Of a stretch of DNA of 64,000 bases, positions 14,831-27,122 are shown piece by piece. The stretch is from Marthasterias glacialis (taxonomy: Eukaryota > Echinodermata > Asteroidea > Forcipulatida > Asteriidae): contig OU452229.1 in the NCBI GenBank assembly GCA_911728455.2, positions 17,116,754 through 17,180,753 on the forward strand, in the 5' to 3' direction. Made by a program: the position numbers and the translations under genes. The notes under the pieces were generated by a model. That model did not search any database. It saw only the letters and a program-made list of their open reading frames with translations, and was not told the DNA's origin. Every line of letters starts with the position of its first letter. Within the stretch, counting starts at the first letter, position 1.

Positions 14831-17000
14831 CAAAATTGGCCGAGTACAATCTGAAATTCACAGATTTTTTTTGTTTTTGAACCTTTTTACCTGCAAAGGG
14901 CCACTTAACCAAATGACCAAACTGCCTGAAATGTGAGTATGGTAACATCCAGTGACATGAAATGCACATTGCAATGCTACCAATGCATACTGTGTGCAAT
15001 AAAAGTTTATCTTTACAGTTAATAAGATTTCAAGTGGGATAAGAACGTTGACTGAGATACGCGATCCATTAAAGCGAAATCAAATTAAAGTAAACTCAGA
15101 ACTTGGGGTCACATGTGGCATGCAAGCTCTATTTGATTACGCAAATGTCTAATTCAATTGCTGCAAATTGATTTTCCTGTTTAATTGAGCGAGTCCTCGC
15201 ATGATTTAGCTCTTAGCGTCATGTATGACATTTTGTGCAGGAGGTAAATAGCTCCATGGTCGTCAGCAGGTTTGATTGATTATGCTGTTGTTTATTCTAC
15301 TGGGTTTAGAATCACAGGACAGCATTGCTGACGAAACGATGACTGTGGCAAAGAATATCACTTTGGATTCACTAAGAGCAAGATATATCCCCATTGGGTG
15401 AAACGGATTCCAATCGGGGTAAAATCATACCCCAGTGGGGTGACACTGAACCTTTGAGTATTACAAAGCCAGGTGTGGTCATCATACGAATCCTCGAGTG
15501 GAGACCACTGGTATCCCAATTGGGACTTGGAAGAATAGAGCTTCTATCAGGGTCAAAGTAACCCAAATGGGATAGCAGGCATGGAATCTACACTGTGAAG
15601 CCCGGTTCATACTTCACAAGCAAATTTTGGTGACGCAACAATTCAATACGCCAATTATGACGCAAGAAAATTCGCTTCGCTTCCACAATTCCCAGCTGTG
15701 TCAGTACTATTCTCACAATGCATCACATATAATATCTAAAGCCATTGTTTTTTAGCGTTAAATTTTTAAATGATCAGGGCTCAAAAAATTAACACTGGTT
15801 AACAGGCCTGAGGCCAAAGATTTTAGCGTCAGGCCAGTAAATGCACAACCAGACATGTCGGGCATTCTTATGTTTCACAACTGAATAATTTAATACCTCA
15901 CTGTGTAATAGCCTAACTTTAAATTATACAAAATTATGTACAAATTGTTGACTTTGACTTGAGCTGGATAATAATCTTTCAATTCTGTTCAGTATCGAAG
16001 CATACTTATAAACCCATAAGACAGATGACATAAATCTTCTCTTAGTGTTTGGTCCAATAAAAATAGTTTATAATGTTTAACTGTAAAGAGTAAACAAAAT
16101 TCTGGTCCAGTGGAAGTGTTGAGCTACAAACCCTGCAATCTTGTGGATTTTTCACTCAAGTTTGAGCCCTGAAGGAAATATAGGCCTGAAGGAAATGGTT
16201 TCTAGTTTCAAATATTCAAATCTGAGGTCACGGACAATTATGATGAGTCCGTAGTCAGACTACCATATTTATTAACAGCTAACCCAGTGGTTATGAACCC
16301 TGACCAATGCACAGAGATTAATTGGCGAGCATAGATCTTTATTCAACACAGTCTAGTTTAATTGGTATTGTAGAATTCTAAGACACCATCACCTGCCTTG
16401 GTATTCTCCCAAGTCTTGGCCTTTTTTATCAGTGATTGGAACAGCAGCGGGGATCCTGAAATCTAATAAGTCTAGATCTGGGACATTGATAGGCTGGGGT
16501 CAACCCAGTGTACTAGTGTAGTCATGAGTGTATTACAACATTCCTGTGGCTCTACGCACAATGAATGTGATTGCAGTCATTTTGATTTCCAACACCCTGC
16601 AGTAGACTCAACAAACTTGTAGGCTAACCCTTAAGAAAAAAGGTTTTCAAAACAAAAAAGTTTCAGAAATGTGTTTTTGCAGTTGCATCTTTGTGAATAG
16701 CTTTGTTTATTAACAGATAATTAAGGTCAATAGTGAAAGTGACAATGATTGAAGTGATGCAAAATAGATGATCAGTGGGCCTCTCTAGTAATTTTCCATC
16801 CTCTTAAGTTTGTCTCGGCTTGGAAATAATTCCACATCCATGAAAAAATTGAGAAGAATCAAATGTTACTCCATCACACACGCAACTGAATTAATATCCT
16901 TGCCACCCACATGTTACTAGTGTTACTGGTCCGGATCTACTGCACAGTGACAGATCTTTAGATCCCAGTTATAGTTAGGCCATCCCAACTGTGAACACTT

Positions 17001-17439
17001 AAAGGTCCCATGAATTTTTTTTTTTTTTTGGTTAAAAAAGGAAGTATGCCTGTCATTTTTTAAACATTTTTTACATGCCTATTTACCGTAGAAATAACAA
17101 TTTCTAAAATAAGGGGATTGCCGCGCTCCACCCACCCTTCCTCATTAACATAAAATCTGTGACGTAGACAGTGGACCGGCTGACCAGCGCCATGTGTGTG
17201 ACAATAACACACAATGCATTGTTGACCACTCGGCACCAGAGCTGTCTTTGAAATGTTTGACCACAGTCTACGTCACAAATCATTGCGCAATCAAATGACA
17301 CACGTTTTCAGGGCTCAATTAAAGTGTATTAACGCATACAAACACATCAAAATAGTCAATGTTATGTGTTGTTTATTTCAAACCGTATATTAAGCCACAA
17401 AAATGTAATGTGACAAAATACCTCTTCATGGGCCCTTTG
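17001..17439. mobile_element. MITE with two nested inverted repeats
   Basis: Outer ends AAAGGTCCCATGAA and TTCATGGGCCCTTT; inside, GTGACGTAGAC at about 17159 and GTCTACGTCAC at about 17267. No transposase frame. Confidence 0.55.
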
Positions 17440-18534
17440 AGTTGGGACCGACCCCAACTATAGTTGGGACAATTCTAAAGTTGGGACAGAACAATGTTTA
17501 CATGGTTTAAGGCAAGAGGTTTTGGGGTCATCAGACCATTCAAGGTGAAAGAAAATTAAAAAGCGTACAACAAAGCATGTAAATTATGTAATAATTTGGC
17601 ACAGATGGTTCCCCAAGTACATTTCCAGTTACATTTTGGATTAAGATGCTCTCAAAACAAAATCAAAAAGTATGATTCTAAACCACAAACAAATAAACAT
17701 TTTGTAAAATATTTTTTTTTTTTTCGTCATATGAATGACAAACTATAAAGGAAGCATGAAAAATTTTAGATGCCAACTACTAAATGTGTTAAATTTTAAT
17801 GCAAAGGAGTTTACGGTTTGGATAAATGTGTCTTCTGAAATCAAAATATAAGATCTTCCAGATGCTCAAAATATTTTCAAGCCTAAATGCTGAAACATAA
17901 ACTTCTCCTCTGAAAACAAAGCCCTTTCGTGCTCTCAGGGAACTCGTCTTTTCCCCATTGACCTACCAAGCTGTCACCCATATTTGTAACTTATTTAGAG
18001 CAGCAATCTGAAAGCCTACAAAATATGCACAACAGACAAAAGCAAAGTCCAATCAAATTACAAACAGGCAGCTGCTTGCAATAACTGTGCCATTAATGCA
18101 CAGCACCATCTGTAATAAAATTAACAATGACAAAAAAATCTGGTTTGGAGTTCTTTTCACTTCAATAAAAATTCTAGTCATTCCTATGGAATTTATCAAA
18201 TTTGTTTTTGCTGGCATGCAATTTGTTGTAAATGCACACAAAACTAAAAATAATTCACGTAACTATGAATTGAGCAAGCAATCTATAGAGGACAAATTAC
18301 AAAATCGTTACTCCTTGAATTGAGCCCCCCCACCCCACCCGCCTCAACAGAACAATAAATAAAAGTTAACCTAAATAAATAAACAACTACTTTAACATGA
18401 AATTTTTATCTATCAGTGCAAAAATAATCTCATAACTGTTTTTATAAGTAGCAGTCTGAAAGCTTACTGATTATGAAGTTCATACCAGTACCAATCTTCC
18501 ATAGAAATGTTTTTATCTGAAATACTGTTAAAGT

Positions 18535-18750
18535 CAAGAAAATATAATTTGAAGACCCCAATTTTAATTTTGGTTGTAACAATCAAAATTAAGATCAATG
18601 TGTTTACATGCTGAAAAGTGTGCATGGTTTTTCACTATTTTCTCCTGACTCGGATGACGGATTGAGCCCAAATTTTCACAGATTTGTTTTTTCATGTATG
18701 AATCACACAAAGTAAGAACACTGCACTATCAGCTTTACCAATCCTATATT
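18535..18750 (+). repeat. Dispersed AT-rich repeat family, representative copy
   Basis: Contains GTGTTTACATGCTGAAAAGT, TTTTTCACTATTTTCTCCTG and AATTTTCACAGATT. Copies: 9290-9500 and 31430-31640 in the opposite orientation, 29370-29500 diverged. Confidence 0.65.
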
Positions 18751-19924
18751 TTACCTTTAAATTAATATATGGTTGTTTTTATTCAATAATGCATTACATT
18801 TTCACAAGGTAAATGATCTTTTTTCCAGCTTTTTTTCCCTCCTTGAATCCATAATAATGATCCAGACAATATTGTTTACAACTTCTTGTTGCATTCTTTT
18901 CTAAGGATGGAGAGTTGACGATTTTACTGTCAGGGATTCTATTTGTGTGGTGATCATCATTTCTCTTCACCTGCTACTGTATCATCAAAGATAAATTATT
19001 TTTATCTGTCGTTAGCATGTATAATAATGACAGCCGTTGCACTTTAGTTTTGTGAATGTCTGTTCAGTCAATCCATATGTCATTCTTAATTGGCATCTTA
19101 CAGTCAAGGTACACAAATTGTGAACAGCTTTTCTTCAAGACACATTTTTTGTGTCTTTAATACTTTGTCACAGTGAGCACGTGCCTACTTTAATAGTAAT
19201 ATTTATGTTAACTATACCGCACACTTCGTTGGATTTTTAACACATGTGAGTAAATGCAATAAAAGTTTGCTGATAATTTGAACTTTGAAAATAAAGAATC
19301 AAGCGTAATTTTTTAGTCTGGACTTTGAAAAATGGCTTTTTAGGTTTTGACAAAATCTTCAAGTCTGAAAAGCTTGCACGACCTTGAAAACACACTCATT
19401 AACTTGTGCACACAATGTGCTCACAAAGTAGTGCGGCAAAGACAAAGACAAAAAGTGGACAAAGTTTGGAAGTGTTTTTCATGTATCTGAGTGTTAATAC
19501 AACTTAAAGTGAATTAATCTTGATTGTTTGTTCCCATCTTTCACTAGCATCAAGAAGAAGCTTCAGCGACTGGATTGATAATTGTTTCTCTTCACCTGTC
19601 ATCAGGACATTCGAGATGCATAGCGTGCAGTATAGCCTACACATGCACTCACTGCACCTAAGGGCCTTGCATCATGTTTAACATCACAAGCTCAGGTCAA
19701 CCAAAATGTCATCCAACAGCAAATTACTTGGCTCCAAATCCCAATAATTAAACATGTCTACACGATGTCTTCAGACAATCTCAGTAAATTTAAAACCTGA
19801 AGCACAAGTTTCTTGCGTAACATCTTATCCTACATACATTTACCTACTTGTATGTAACTGGGATTGCTGTCACAAATTTGATGGCAACATTATTTTCAGC
19901 AGACATTTTTCTGAAGGTAATGCC

Positions 19925-20070
19925 GTGTCCAAACTAGGGGCTACGGCTACGGCTACGGCTACAGCTGTTGCTGAAGGCCTTGCCAAGGGCAACCTATGCT
20001 TCAATGCATGATGACACAGTGACCAAGCCGCAGCCACAGCCGTAACCACTAATTCGGGAATGGCCTAATT
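19925..20070. mobile_element. Foldback element with GGCTACGGCTAC runs
   Basis: CCGTGTCCAAACTAGGGGCT followed by four GGCTAC units; the right end has AGCCGCAGCCACAGCCGTAA and GGGAATGGCCT. Confidence 0.55.
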
Positions 20071-20394
20071 CATGGGAATAATAAACTTTGTCACCTTAAG
20101 AATTTATGTCATATCTCCTGACTCCACCATAGGTAAGAGTAAGTATAACTACTCATTGTACAAAACAAGACTGTTTTTCCACTCAGCCTCAGTATGGTTA
20201 CATGTACATTAACCCATAGGTCATGCCTGATACTTCATGGAGGCAACGGAGGCAATTGCCTCCGTTGCCCCTGGTCATTGCCTTGGTGTTCTTATAATGT
20301 CCTAATAGAAATTTACAATTTCCTCATAGATGTACCCTTTATCAAAAAAGAAAATGCCTTGGTGCCCTGGCCCTTTCAAGAATGAAGCAATCAG

Positions 20395-20545
20395 GCCTGA
20401 TAGGTTGTGTCCGAATTGGCAGCTACGGCTATGGCTATGGCTGGAACACCATGTCATCATGCATTGGAGTATATGAAGTCCATAGCAACACCTTTAGTAA
20501 CAGCCGTAGCCGTAGCTGTAGCAGCCAATTTGGATATGGCCTAAC
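20395..20545. mobile_element. Foldback element with GGCTACGGCT-type ends
   Basis: GTCCGAATTGGCAGCTACGG at the left and AGCTGTAGCAGCCAATTTGG at the right. Relatives at 19925-20070, 50495-50640 and 52905-53195; each has short runs of GGCTAC or AGCCAA just inside the ends. Confidence 0.6.
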
Positions 20546-20579
20546 TAGCCCAAATCCTTTTATATCCTCTTTGCCAAAA

Positions 20580-20890
20580 ATGAAGGATTCAGAAAGACTG
20601 GGGTTTGAAGAACATTGCATTGGAGGAGGATCCAGAAGGATTGGGGCATAGGGGGGTTTCTGCTATGGGAGGATTTAGAAGGAATTAGGTCATCAGGCTA
20701 TATTTGACATAAGAGGAAAGAGAAGGAACGGGGTCTTCAAATGCAGCTTGGCCAAAATGGGATTCAGAAGAATCTGATTTTCATGGGGGGGTCAGTACTG
20801 ATAGGGTCCCTGTCATTAAGGAATTAAGAAGGATTCAGGCCATTAGCCATAGCAAGCAAAACCAGGAGGATTTAGAAGGATCCGGTCCAT
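20580..20890. repeat. Degenerate purine-rich repeat
   Basis: About seven blocks of the type GGAGGATTTAGAAGGA(T/A), spaced irregularly at 30-70 bases, all on the plus strand. Confidence 0.6.
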
Positions 20891-21526
20891 TTGGGTTCAT
20901 TTCAACAGGACAAAAATGTCAACATCTAAAGACTACAGAGCTGACAAAGCATATGAACGAATAGCTTTCTCAATATTATTGGAATGACTTTCAAGTTAAA
21001 TTAAAAGTCCTTGGTTTACAATTGAATCTGTTCAACCTAATGAAAATCAAGATGAACATAACCTACTTGTAAGACCTAGATTGTACAAGGTAAGATCAAG
21101 TTTGCCTTGATGAGTACGAGTTCAATGTCTTAACTGTGGTCTGCTGGCTGGATGCCAGTTAAAAAACCTGAGGACCAGTTCATTCTTTACAAAGCTGCAC
21201 GTGGACAAATAAACACCTATACTGATCGTTCATAACAGCGTAACATTTAAGTCCAAAAAAAATTAAAATTTTGAAGACTGAGGACGAACTTTAACATGTG
21301 GACTTGTGAAAACGTTAGGAGCACTAACAAAACAACTAACTACATGTAGCTAGTTCTGTTCGCTTGAGTCTGAAAGAGTTTGGGGGAAAACCTGCACTCT
21401 GTATTTGTTTCACCAAAAGGCTAACCAAAACCACTGGGTTTGGACACAGCCCTAAAATAACATACAATAATTTATCTGTACTGAATACAGTGTTGGGTGA
21501 GTCATTGTGTATGTAACTACAGTGCT

Positions 21527-21875
21527 CAGTTCTGTTCATTATAGGTGTGTATGCAGATACAGATTGGCATTAGCATTGACTTAAAAGTGATAACGGATGT
21601 TAATTGATTGTCAATAATCTGATAATCAATAACGGCTTACTGAAAAGCATGTCTACTTCTTATGGAATAACTGACTGAATCATTGTCCATGCAGTGCTCT
21701 CAGTTCTGTACATTGTACATGTGTATTCAGATGGACAGATTGACATTATGATTAACATCGACTTACAAGTGACATGTCACTTTTCAGTCTCAAAGCAATA
21801 CCGTCAATAGTCCCATAATCAATACTGGCTTACTGAGAAGCATGTCCACTTCTTACGGAATAACTGACAAACAAA
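21527..21875. repeat. Diverged two-copy direct repeat
   Basis: 21527-21694 and 21696-21875 both run from CTCAGTTCTG through GGCTTACTGA and AAGCATGTC to GGAATAACTGAC. Confidence 0.7.
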
Positions 21876-22147
21876 TTGTTTTGCCCCCATCAAACATGTG
21901 GGTTGGGCTGTAAGATGATAAGCTGGAAGATAACACCGGATACCTTGAGAAGAAGGTTTCAGGTACCCTGAAATATTTTCATTCTCAGGAAATAAAGAGT
22001 CGGCTCTCCGTCACTCCAGCTGGAGTAGCTTATGAAAAGGTATTTGTGAGTCCAAGACAATCCAAATATATGTGAACCCTGATCCTCTTACTGATCAATA
22101 TTTTGATTTGTTTATGACTTCAGGTCCAACCTTTGCAATTTGTTATT

Positions 22148-22408
22148 CTATTTATACAATTGCACTGTATCAAATGTCTTACAGAAGAGGTGCGGTATCG
22201 CTTTACTCCAGCCAAACACGCTGTAACTGTAGACTGAGCAGCTCTGGCTAAATTCTCTGAGTAAATTTTCACTTTCATGTTTTGAAAGATATTTATCTAA
22301 AAATTCCCTCGTGCGGGATGTTACATCCATTTGTACTGGCTGAAAGGTGATCACAGGATTGTCCATAATGTACTCCTCTACTTTACCCACGCTCAGTCTT
22401 CTTTCCAT
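22148..22408 (-). other. Unrecognised 86-codon open frame
   Basis: The frame has balanced, non-repetitive composition (for example TREFLDKYLSKHESENLLRE), unlike neighbouring chance frames. An AG preceded by pyrimidines lies inside it at about 22340. It does not resemble the expected next GPATCH8 exon. It could be a relic of a mobile element or gene; nothing shows it is used. Confidence 0.25.
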
Positions 22409-23156
22409 TACATAACACTCTTACTGTTTTGTGTGGAGAGTCTTTTGTATAAAACAAAAAAATTGTAAGTAAAATTATGGGTGTACAAACTCTTTTTAAC
22501 AGTGAACATTTATTTGCATAATTTCTCCTTACACCAGTAAATAGTGTAGCGGAAAAATTGAGTGGTGTATATTATTTAAACGATATTATTTCTGAAGGTC
22601 TACTTGTTTTCTCTACTCCTATTATATTAAAATTTATGCTAAACTTTCCTGTATAAATGTTTCAATTGACAGGATGTACAAAACTGTCAAGTTAAAAGCT
22701 ACCCTTATCCAGTCTGCCCTTAATCACCAATACAATACATTTTAAACCCTCCAAGTATAGTTCCATAACATCACTCTGACAAAGCTTTAAACTGATGAAA
22801 CTATATAAAAGTCCTGCTACAACATGTAGCCATACATACTTGGGTATGGTACATTAACCTATGGTTAGTAAACAGCAAAATCCCATCATAGATCTACCCA
22901 TGCGCTAATTAAAAAAAATATATATGTATCACAATTCAAAAAGCAAAGATAAGTTTAATTTTTGTCATTTTAACCAGCCAATGCATTCTCACGACACTCA
23001 ATAAACTCTGGCAAACAAAACACGGAACGGGAATTCATTTGTAAATCAACCAATTTGGCATACCGAGTGAGAACATACAACAGTGGTATCATTTATTAAC
23101 GAAAACATGAAACACAAAACCAAATGCAGGAAGAGTTTGGGAAAATTTAGTAATAC

Positions 23157-23229
23157 CTTGTGAGGAGCGTCCAAGGCCCTGGCCAGCTTTCCATCCCTGC
23201 TTACATAGTAGACGGTAGCCTACATTGTC
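23157..23229 (-). CDS. GPATCH8: GPATCH8-like exon 3: G-patch core
   Basis: 73 bases, phase 0 to 1, acceptor CTTCAG, donor GTATTA. Encodes DNVGYRLLCKQGWKAGQGLG and then RSSQ. The glycine pattern, the Trp after Gly and the Leu-Leu before it are hallmarks of the G-patch. Confidence 0.82.
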
Positions 23230-26200
23230 CTGAAGAATGATAAGATGGCAGGAAATTATAAAGGGGGAGAATGCAATACGGTATAATACAAAAAAAACAA
23301 TGACATCAATGTGGTTTATTAAAACAAGATGAGAACAATTTGGTATAGACCATGTTACCTGTGACATCACATGTTTACAAAAGAGCCACAGAACCTGGAC
23401 TTCCTGCAGGCAGGATTTGTACACGGCTCAATGGGAAAATACTTTAAATCTTTCATTTTATAGAGATTGCACTGTCCGATTGTCATCAACTTTGGATATG
23501 AAGGAAAGGGGCACATCTCACAACTAGCTCAGCTCTCATGTTAATAACCATTGAATTTATGTGGAAATTATGATACAAAATGTAAAATTTCTCATATGTC
23601 CCATGCAGTATCTTGCCTGCCAGTAATTGCCCTGGAATGTACAAGGTCACTCTTTTGTAAACAAGGGTCACATGGTCTATACAAATGTTTGTATTTGTTT
23701 GTAATTCACCTGTTTAATTTTCTCTATGGTTTTTCAGAATAAATTGTATAAAAAAAGTATTTTCACTGATTTTGTTCTTTTCTCTGTTGTTGGTTTGTGA
23801 AGTCTGGTTTTAATTAATTTGTTTTATTTTTTGTTCTGTTTTTCAAAATGATTTTTCTTTCAGACACTTCCCCCAGGGACAACATATTTGTATAGCGCTG
23901 CAGAAATCTATTGTACACTTTCCTCAACATTTTCAGCAATATGGTCAGCATCTGTTGGATCTTGTTGAAATAGACAGACATGGGGTTAATCTCTTAATTA
24001 GGGTTAATCCTCTAAGCCTATTATGTGGGATTATCCTCAAGGGGTCAATGGCTGGACTTTCCAGATACATCCAGTTTACATAATTCCTTTATACCCAGAC
24101 CCGTGTACCTTGGAACCCAGTATATCAAATTCCATCACTAGACACAATGATTACCCTCCCCAACTCCCAAGCCAAGCCCAGCTGTTTTTCTTCTCACAAA
24201 ATATTAACAAGACCCTTGCAAAGACTGCATGCCAGTGCTCTACAGTTCACTGAATTCGTGAACATTAAACAAACACAGGGTGTTGATAGGGATGGCTTTA
24301 AACTGTGAATCTATTCAACTGGCTTTGGTCTTTATTCATACATGGCTTTGTGGCTGGGTTTTTTGTCATAACCCTTTCTCTTGTAATTACTTTATGGAGT
24401 CAAGGCAAGATGAGTTGACCTGAACTGTTACTAGTACATGTATCTTGTGGCAGGAAAATTTAAGCTAAACAATTAGTTATAAGGCAATGGTTTTGAATTA
24501 CCTTACATCTGAAGTCAGATTTGCAATCGTGAATCCAATTTTGCAACCAATTTTTTGACAACATGCAAAACACTTTAAGTTAAAATTTGAAATCATTTTC
24601 AATACGTTTTAAGGAAGCCTGGCTTAAGGACCTTCTACAGCACTTTCTTGTTGTCCTCGTTTACCATTGAATTAGTATCTGGGGCGTTTTAAACTACTTC
24701 AATAATCTAAATAAATGACCATTTGGATAAGTCTTCCTGGGGATTTTTGTACCTACCTCTGGTATGTGAACATCAACAGAAGCCCTGTGGATGTCATCAA
24801 CACCATCTTCATACCCATCACAATCCAGGTCCTGTAATAAACACAGCAAGTTATTGATGTGTACATAGATACTAGATAGTTATAATCAGGCAGGAGGAAA
24901 AAAAGGTATTTGGTAAGCCTGTTACACGGTTTACGCGGTTACACGGTAAACCAACCAATGGTCTGGTTACAAACTTACATTTTTATGGTTTGGCTAGCCG
25001 TGAAAAACTTCACTTGAAAGTACTGAGAAATGCAGAATACCCACAGACCACATTGCGTACAATGCACAATATACATCTGTACGAGTCATATCATTTCCAA
25101 TCATTTCAGACATTCAAAGTGCCATCAACAGAGGGCGTTGTGAGTGGTGTCAGGTCACTTCATACCTTTGCCACTTCGTACCTTGGTCACTTCGTACCTT
25201 CACCAAGGTACGAAGTGACTTTGGACGTTTCGTACCCTGACTTCAGAATTCTATACAGGAGTTATGACAAGTGGGGGTCGTTAATGACCCCCATGGGATG
25301 CAGTGGGGGTCGTTAATGCCCCCTTGATCCCCGTGCAATGGCGGCCGCCAAAGTCACACCGCATGCTACTGACGCCGCTAATGACGCCGCCAAAGAGCAC
25401 CACATTTTCAAAAGAGAGATTAATCTTGCTTGTGTTTAAATTATTTTGACAAAAATTTAATTTAAACAATCTATGAAACAAAATTAAAAAGTGGTCTTAA
25501 ACGAAAATAAGTCAAAAAAATATTTTAAAAAATTTAAAAAGGGCTTTAACGAAAATTAATCAAAACAATTAAAAATTAAAAAAGGTCTTTAACGAAAATT
25601 AATCAAAACCAGAAATAATTGATACAATTTAACAAAATCTTTAAAACAAACTCATGCTTAGAGAAATTTTTAATAGTTATAAAAATACTCGATAAGAAAA
25701 TCGTAATATTCACAACGGCCTTGACTGAAGGCTACGATGCAATTCCCGTTACATTTCTCGTTTCACGCGTTATTACGAGGCGGGTATTTTACTGCTGCGG
25801 TACTGGTGTGTTGTGCTCACACGTCCTCCTGACGCAACACAACGGGGCATAATTCCTGTGTTGAATTCCGGAATCAACACTAACAGATTTTAATTCTGAA
25901 AGGTACGAAGCGCCCAGGGTACGAAACATCCAAAGTCACTTCGTACCTTGGTGAAGGTACGAAGTGACCAAGGTACGAAGTGGCAAAGGTACGAAGTGAC
26001 TCGAAAGCTTGTGAGTACGCGGCGCGATAATAATGTTTGTGGCCGGTTGATGACTCCGCGAGCACCACTCTGAATTTCCTGTCAGAGTGCAACAGAGTAA
26101 AGGGTTCTGTCAGAGCTAGATTGACCCCAAGCTGTAAAATTAATGAACATGCAGACGTGACAGGTTGTTTTAGTCCCCAAAAAAACTCAATTTGGAGGAC

Positions 26201-27122
26201 AGAAAATGACCGTGAGTACAATTAAAAAATGCCTTTTATTTCATCTTTGATATCTTGAGAAGCCAGTAGGCGATTTTCCAGCAATTTTGTTGAGTCTTTG
26301 TTGTAATTTGGGAATTTTTTTGGAACAGGGTATCAAACATTTGTTTTAAATCCAACTCGTCACAGGGATGATACATATACCTTACTGGGACGCTAGTACG
26401 ACCGATGGCAATAATGCTGTATCCAGCTGCCACTTTATCTCCTTTAAATTAGGTTAAATTATATCCTAACCTGTCCAGAAAGGTTAACAGAATATATAAT
26501 ATACAGAGAGGAACAGGCACTTTGAACGATTACAAAGTGTCGAAATCATGAAAAATAAGCTATTTTCACTTCTCTGTTGGGCTTGACATCGCTACCCGCA
26601 AAACGCCATTTTAGTTCCTTTGGGCATGAATGCGCAAAAGTTCCGGCCGCATGATGTAATGTCCGCTTGAATTTTTAAAGGTCAATAAATAATCATTAGA
26701 GCGTTAGCTACCATTACCAATCCCTTTTTAGACTAGAGGAATGTTAAAAAAGGGAAATAAAGCCCAACAAACATTTATTAAAAAATCTAAAACAATCCCT
26801 TAGAAAGTGGCAGTTGGATATTTAAACTTTTCCCGACTGAGTGATACAGTCAATATCTCAAAAAATGATCAGGAGTACAGCACCCCAGTTACTGGGTCTA
26901 TGGTCTACCTCAGGGACTGTACAGACCTACCTACATCATGGTAGTGTACAGACGTAGTTGGACATTTGTATTTGTTTTATTAGTACAAATTTAAAATGAA
27001 AAACACACACATGATATAGCCCTGTTTGGGACCCGAGAAACCACATTTGAAAAGGAATAAATGTTACAATAACTCACCCGAAAGTCTCTTTGCTCGTTAT
27101 ACCGGGCGAAGATACCGGCCAT
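23157..27122 (-). CDS. GPATCH8: GPATCH8-like G-patch protein, N-terminal exons only
   Basis: Three exons join in phase: 27078-27122 (start codon), 24757-24831 and 23157-23229. Together they give 64 residues plus a split codon. The start (MAGIFARYNEQRDF) resembles the GPATCH8 N-terminus, the second exon holds YEDG...I..AS.D, and the third is the core of a G-patch with Gly-Trp-Lys and Gly-Gln-Gly-Leu-Gly. The break falls inside Gln-Gly at the end of the G-patch core. GPATCH8 is a nuclear, RNA-processing-linked protein whose G-patch normally binds DEAH helicases; that is family knowledge. The zinc finger and Ser/Arg-rich body expected next were not found in 1-23156, so the gene probably continues beyond the left edge. 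Other G-patch families fit the N-terminus less well. Confidence 0.78.
24757..24831 (-). CDS. GPATCH8: GPATCH8-like exon 2
   Basis: 75 bases, phase 0 to 0, acceptor TTACAG, donor GTAGGT. Encodes 25 acidic residues leading up to the G-patch. Intron 1 upstream is about 2.2 kb and holds a long inverted-repeat element. Confidence 0.75.
25154..26000. mobile_element. Inverted-repeat element with GGTACGAAGTGAC iterons
   Basis: Arms 25154-25239 and 25915-26000 are inverted copies of 86 bases with two mismatches. Each arm repeats GGTACGAAGTG in both orientations, so it can also fold on itself. The 675-base interior has no long frame. It lies in intron 1 of the GPATCH8-like gene. Confidence 0.8.
27078..27122 (-). 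CDS. GPATCH8: GPATCH8-like exon 1
   Basis: 45 bases, ATG at 27122 preceded by GTGAAA, 15 codons, then a strong donor GTGAGT. Matches GPATCH8 in length and in the Phe-x-Arg-x-Asn-Glu-x-Arg-Asp-Phe pattern. No promoter motif was recognised upstream. Confidence 0.75.

Larger units (their letters stand above)
1..23156. other. Long stretch without a recognised exon (probably GPATCH8 intron or 3' flank)
   Basis: No exon with splice support and protein similarity was found on either strand. The sequence is AT-rich and holds inverted-repeat elements, a SINE copy near 10266, C tracts at 10535-10556 and 10691-10708, and many TACATGTA motifs. The last GPATCH8-like exon ends in phase 1, so the following exon should start in phase 1; no such exon with zinc-finger or Arg/Ser-rich content was seen. 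Confidence 0.55.

Noticed and set aside
24990-26221. Two frames, one per strand, sharing the peptide FATSYLGHFVPSPRYEVTLD
   Set aside because: The shared peptide is the translation of the two inverted 86-base arms of one element, not a gene pair.
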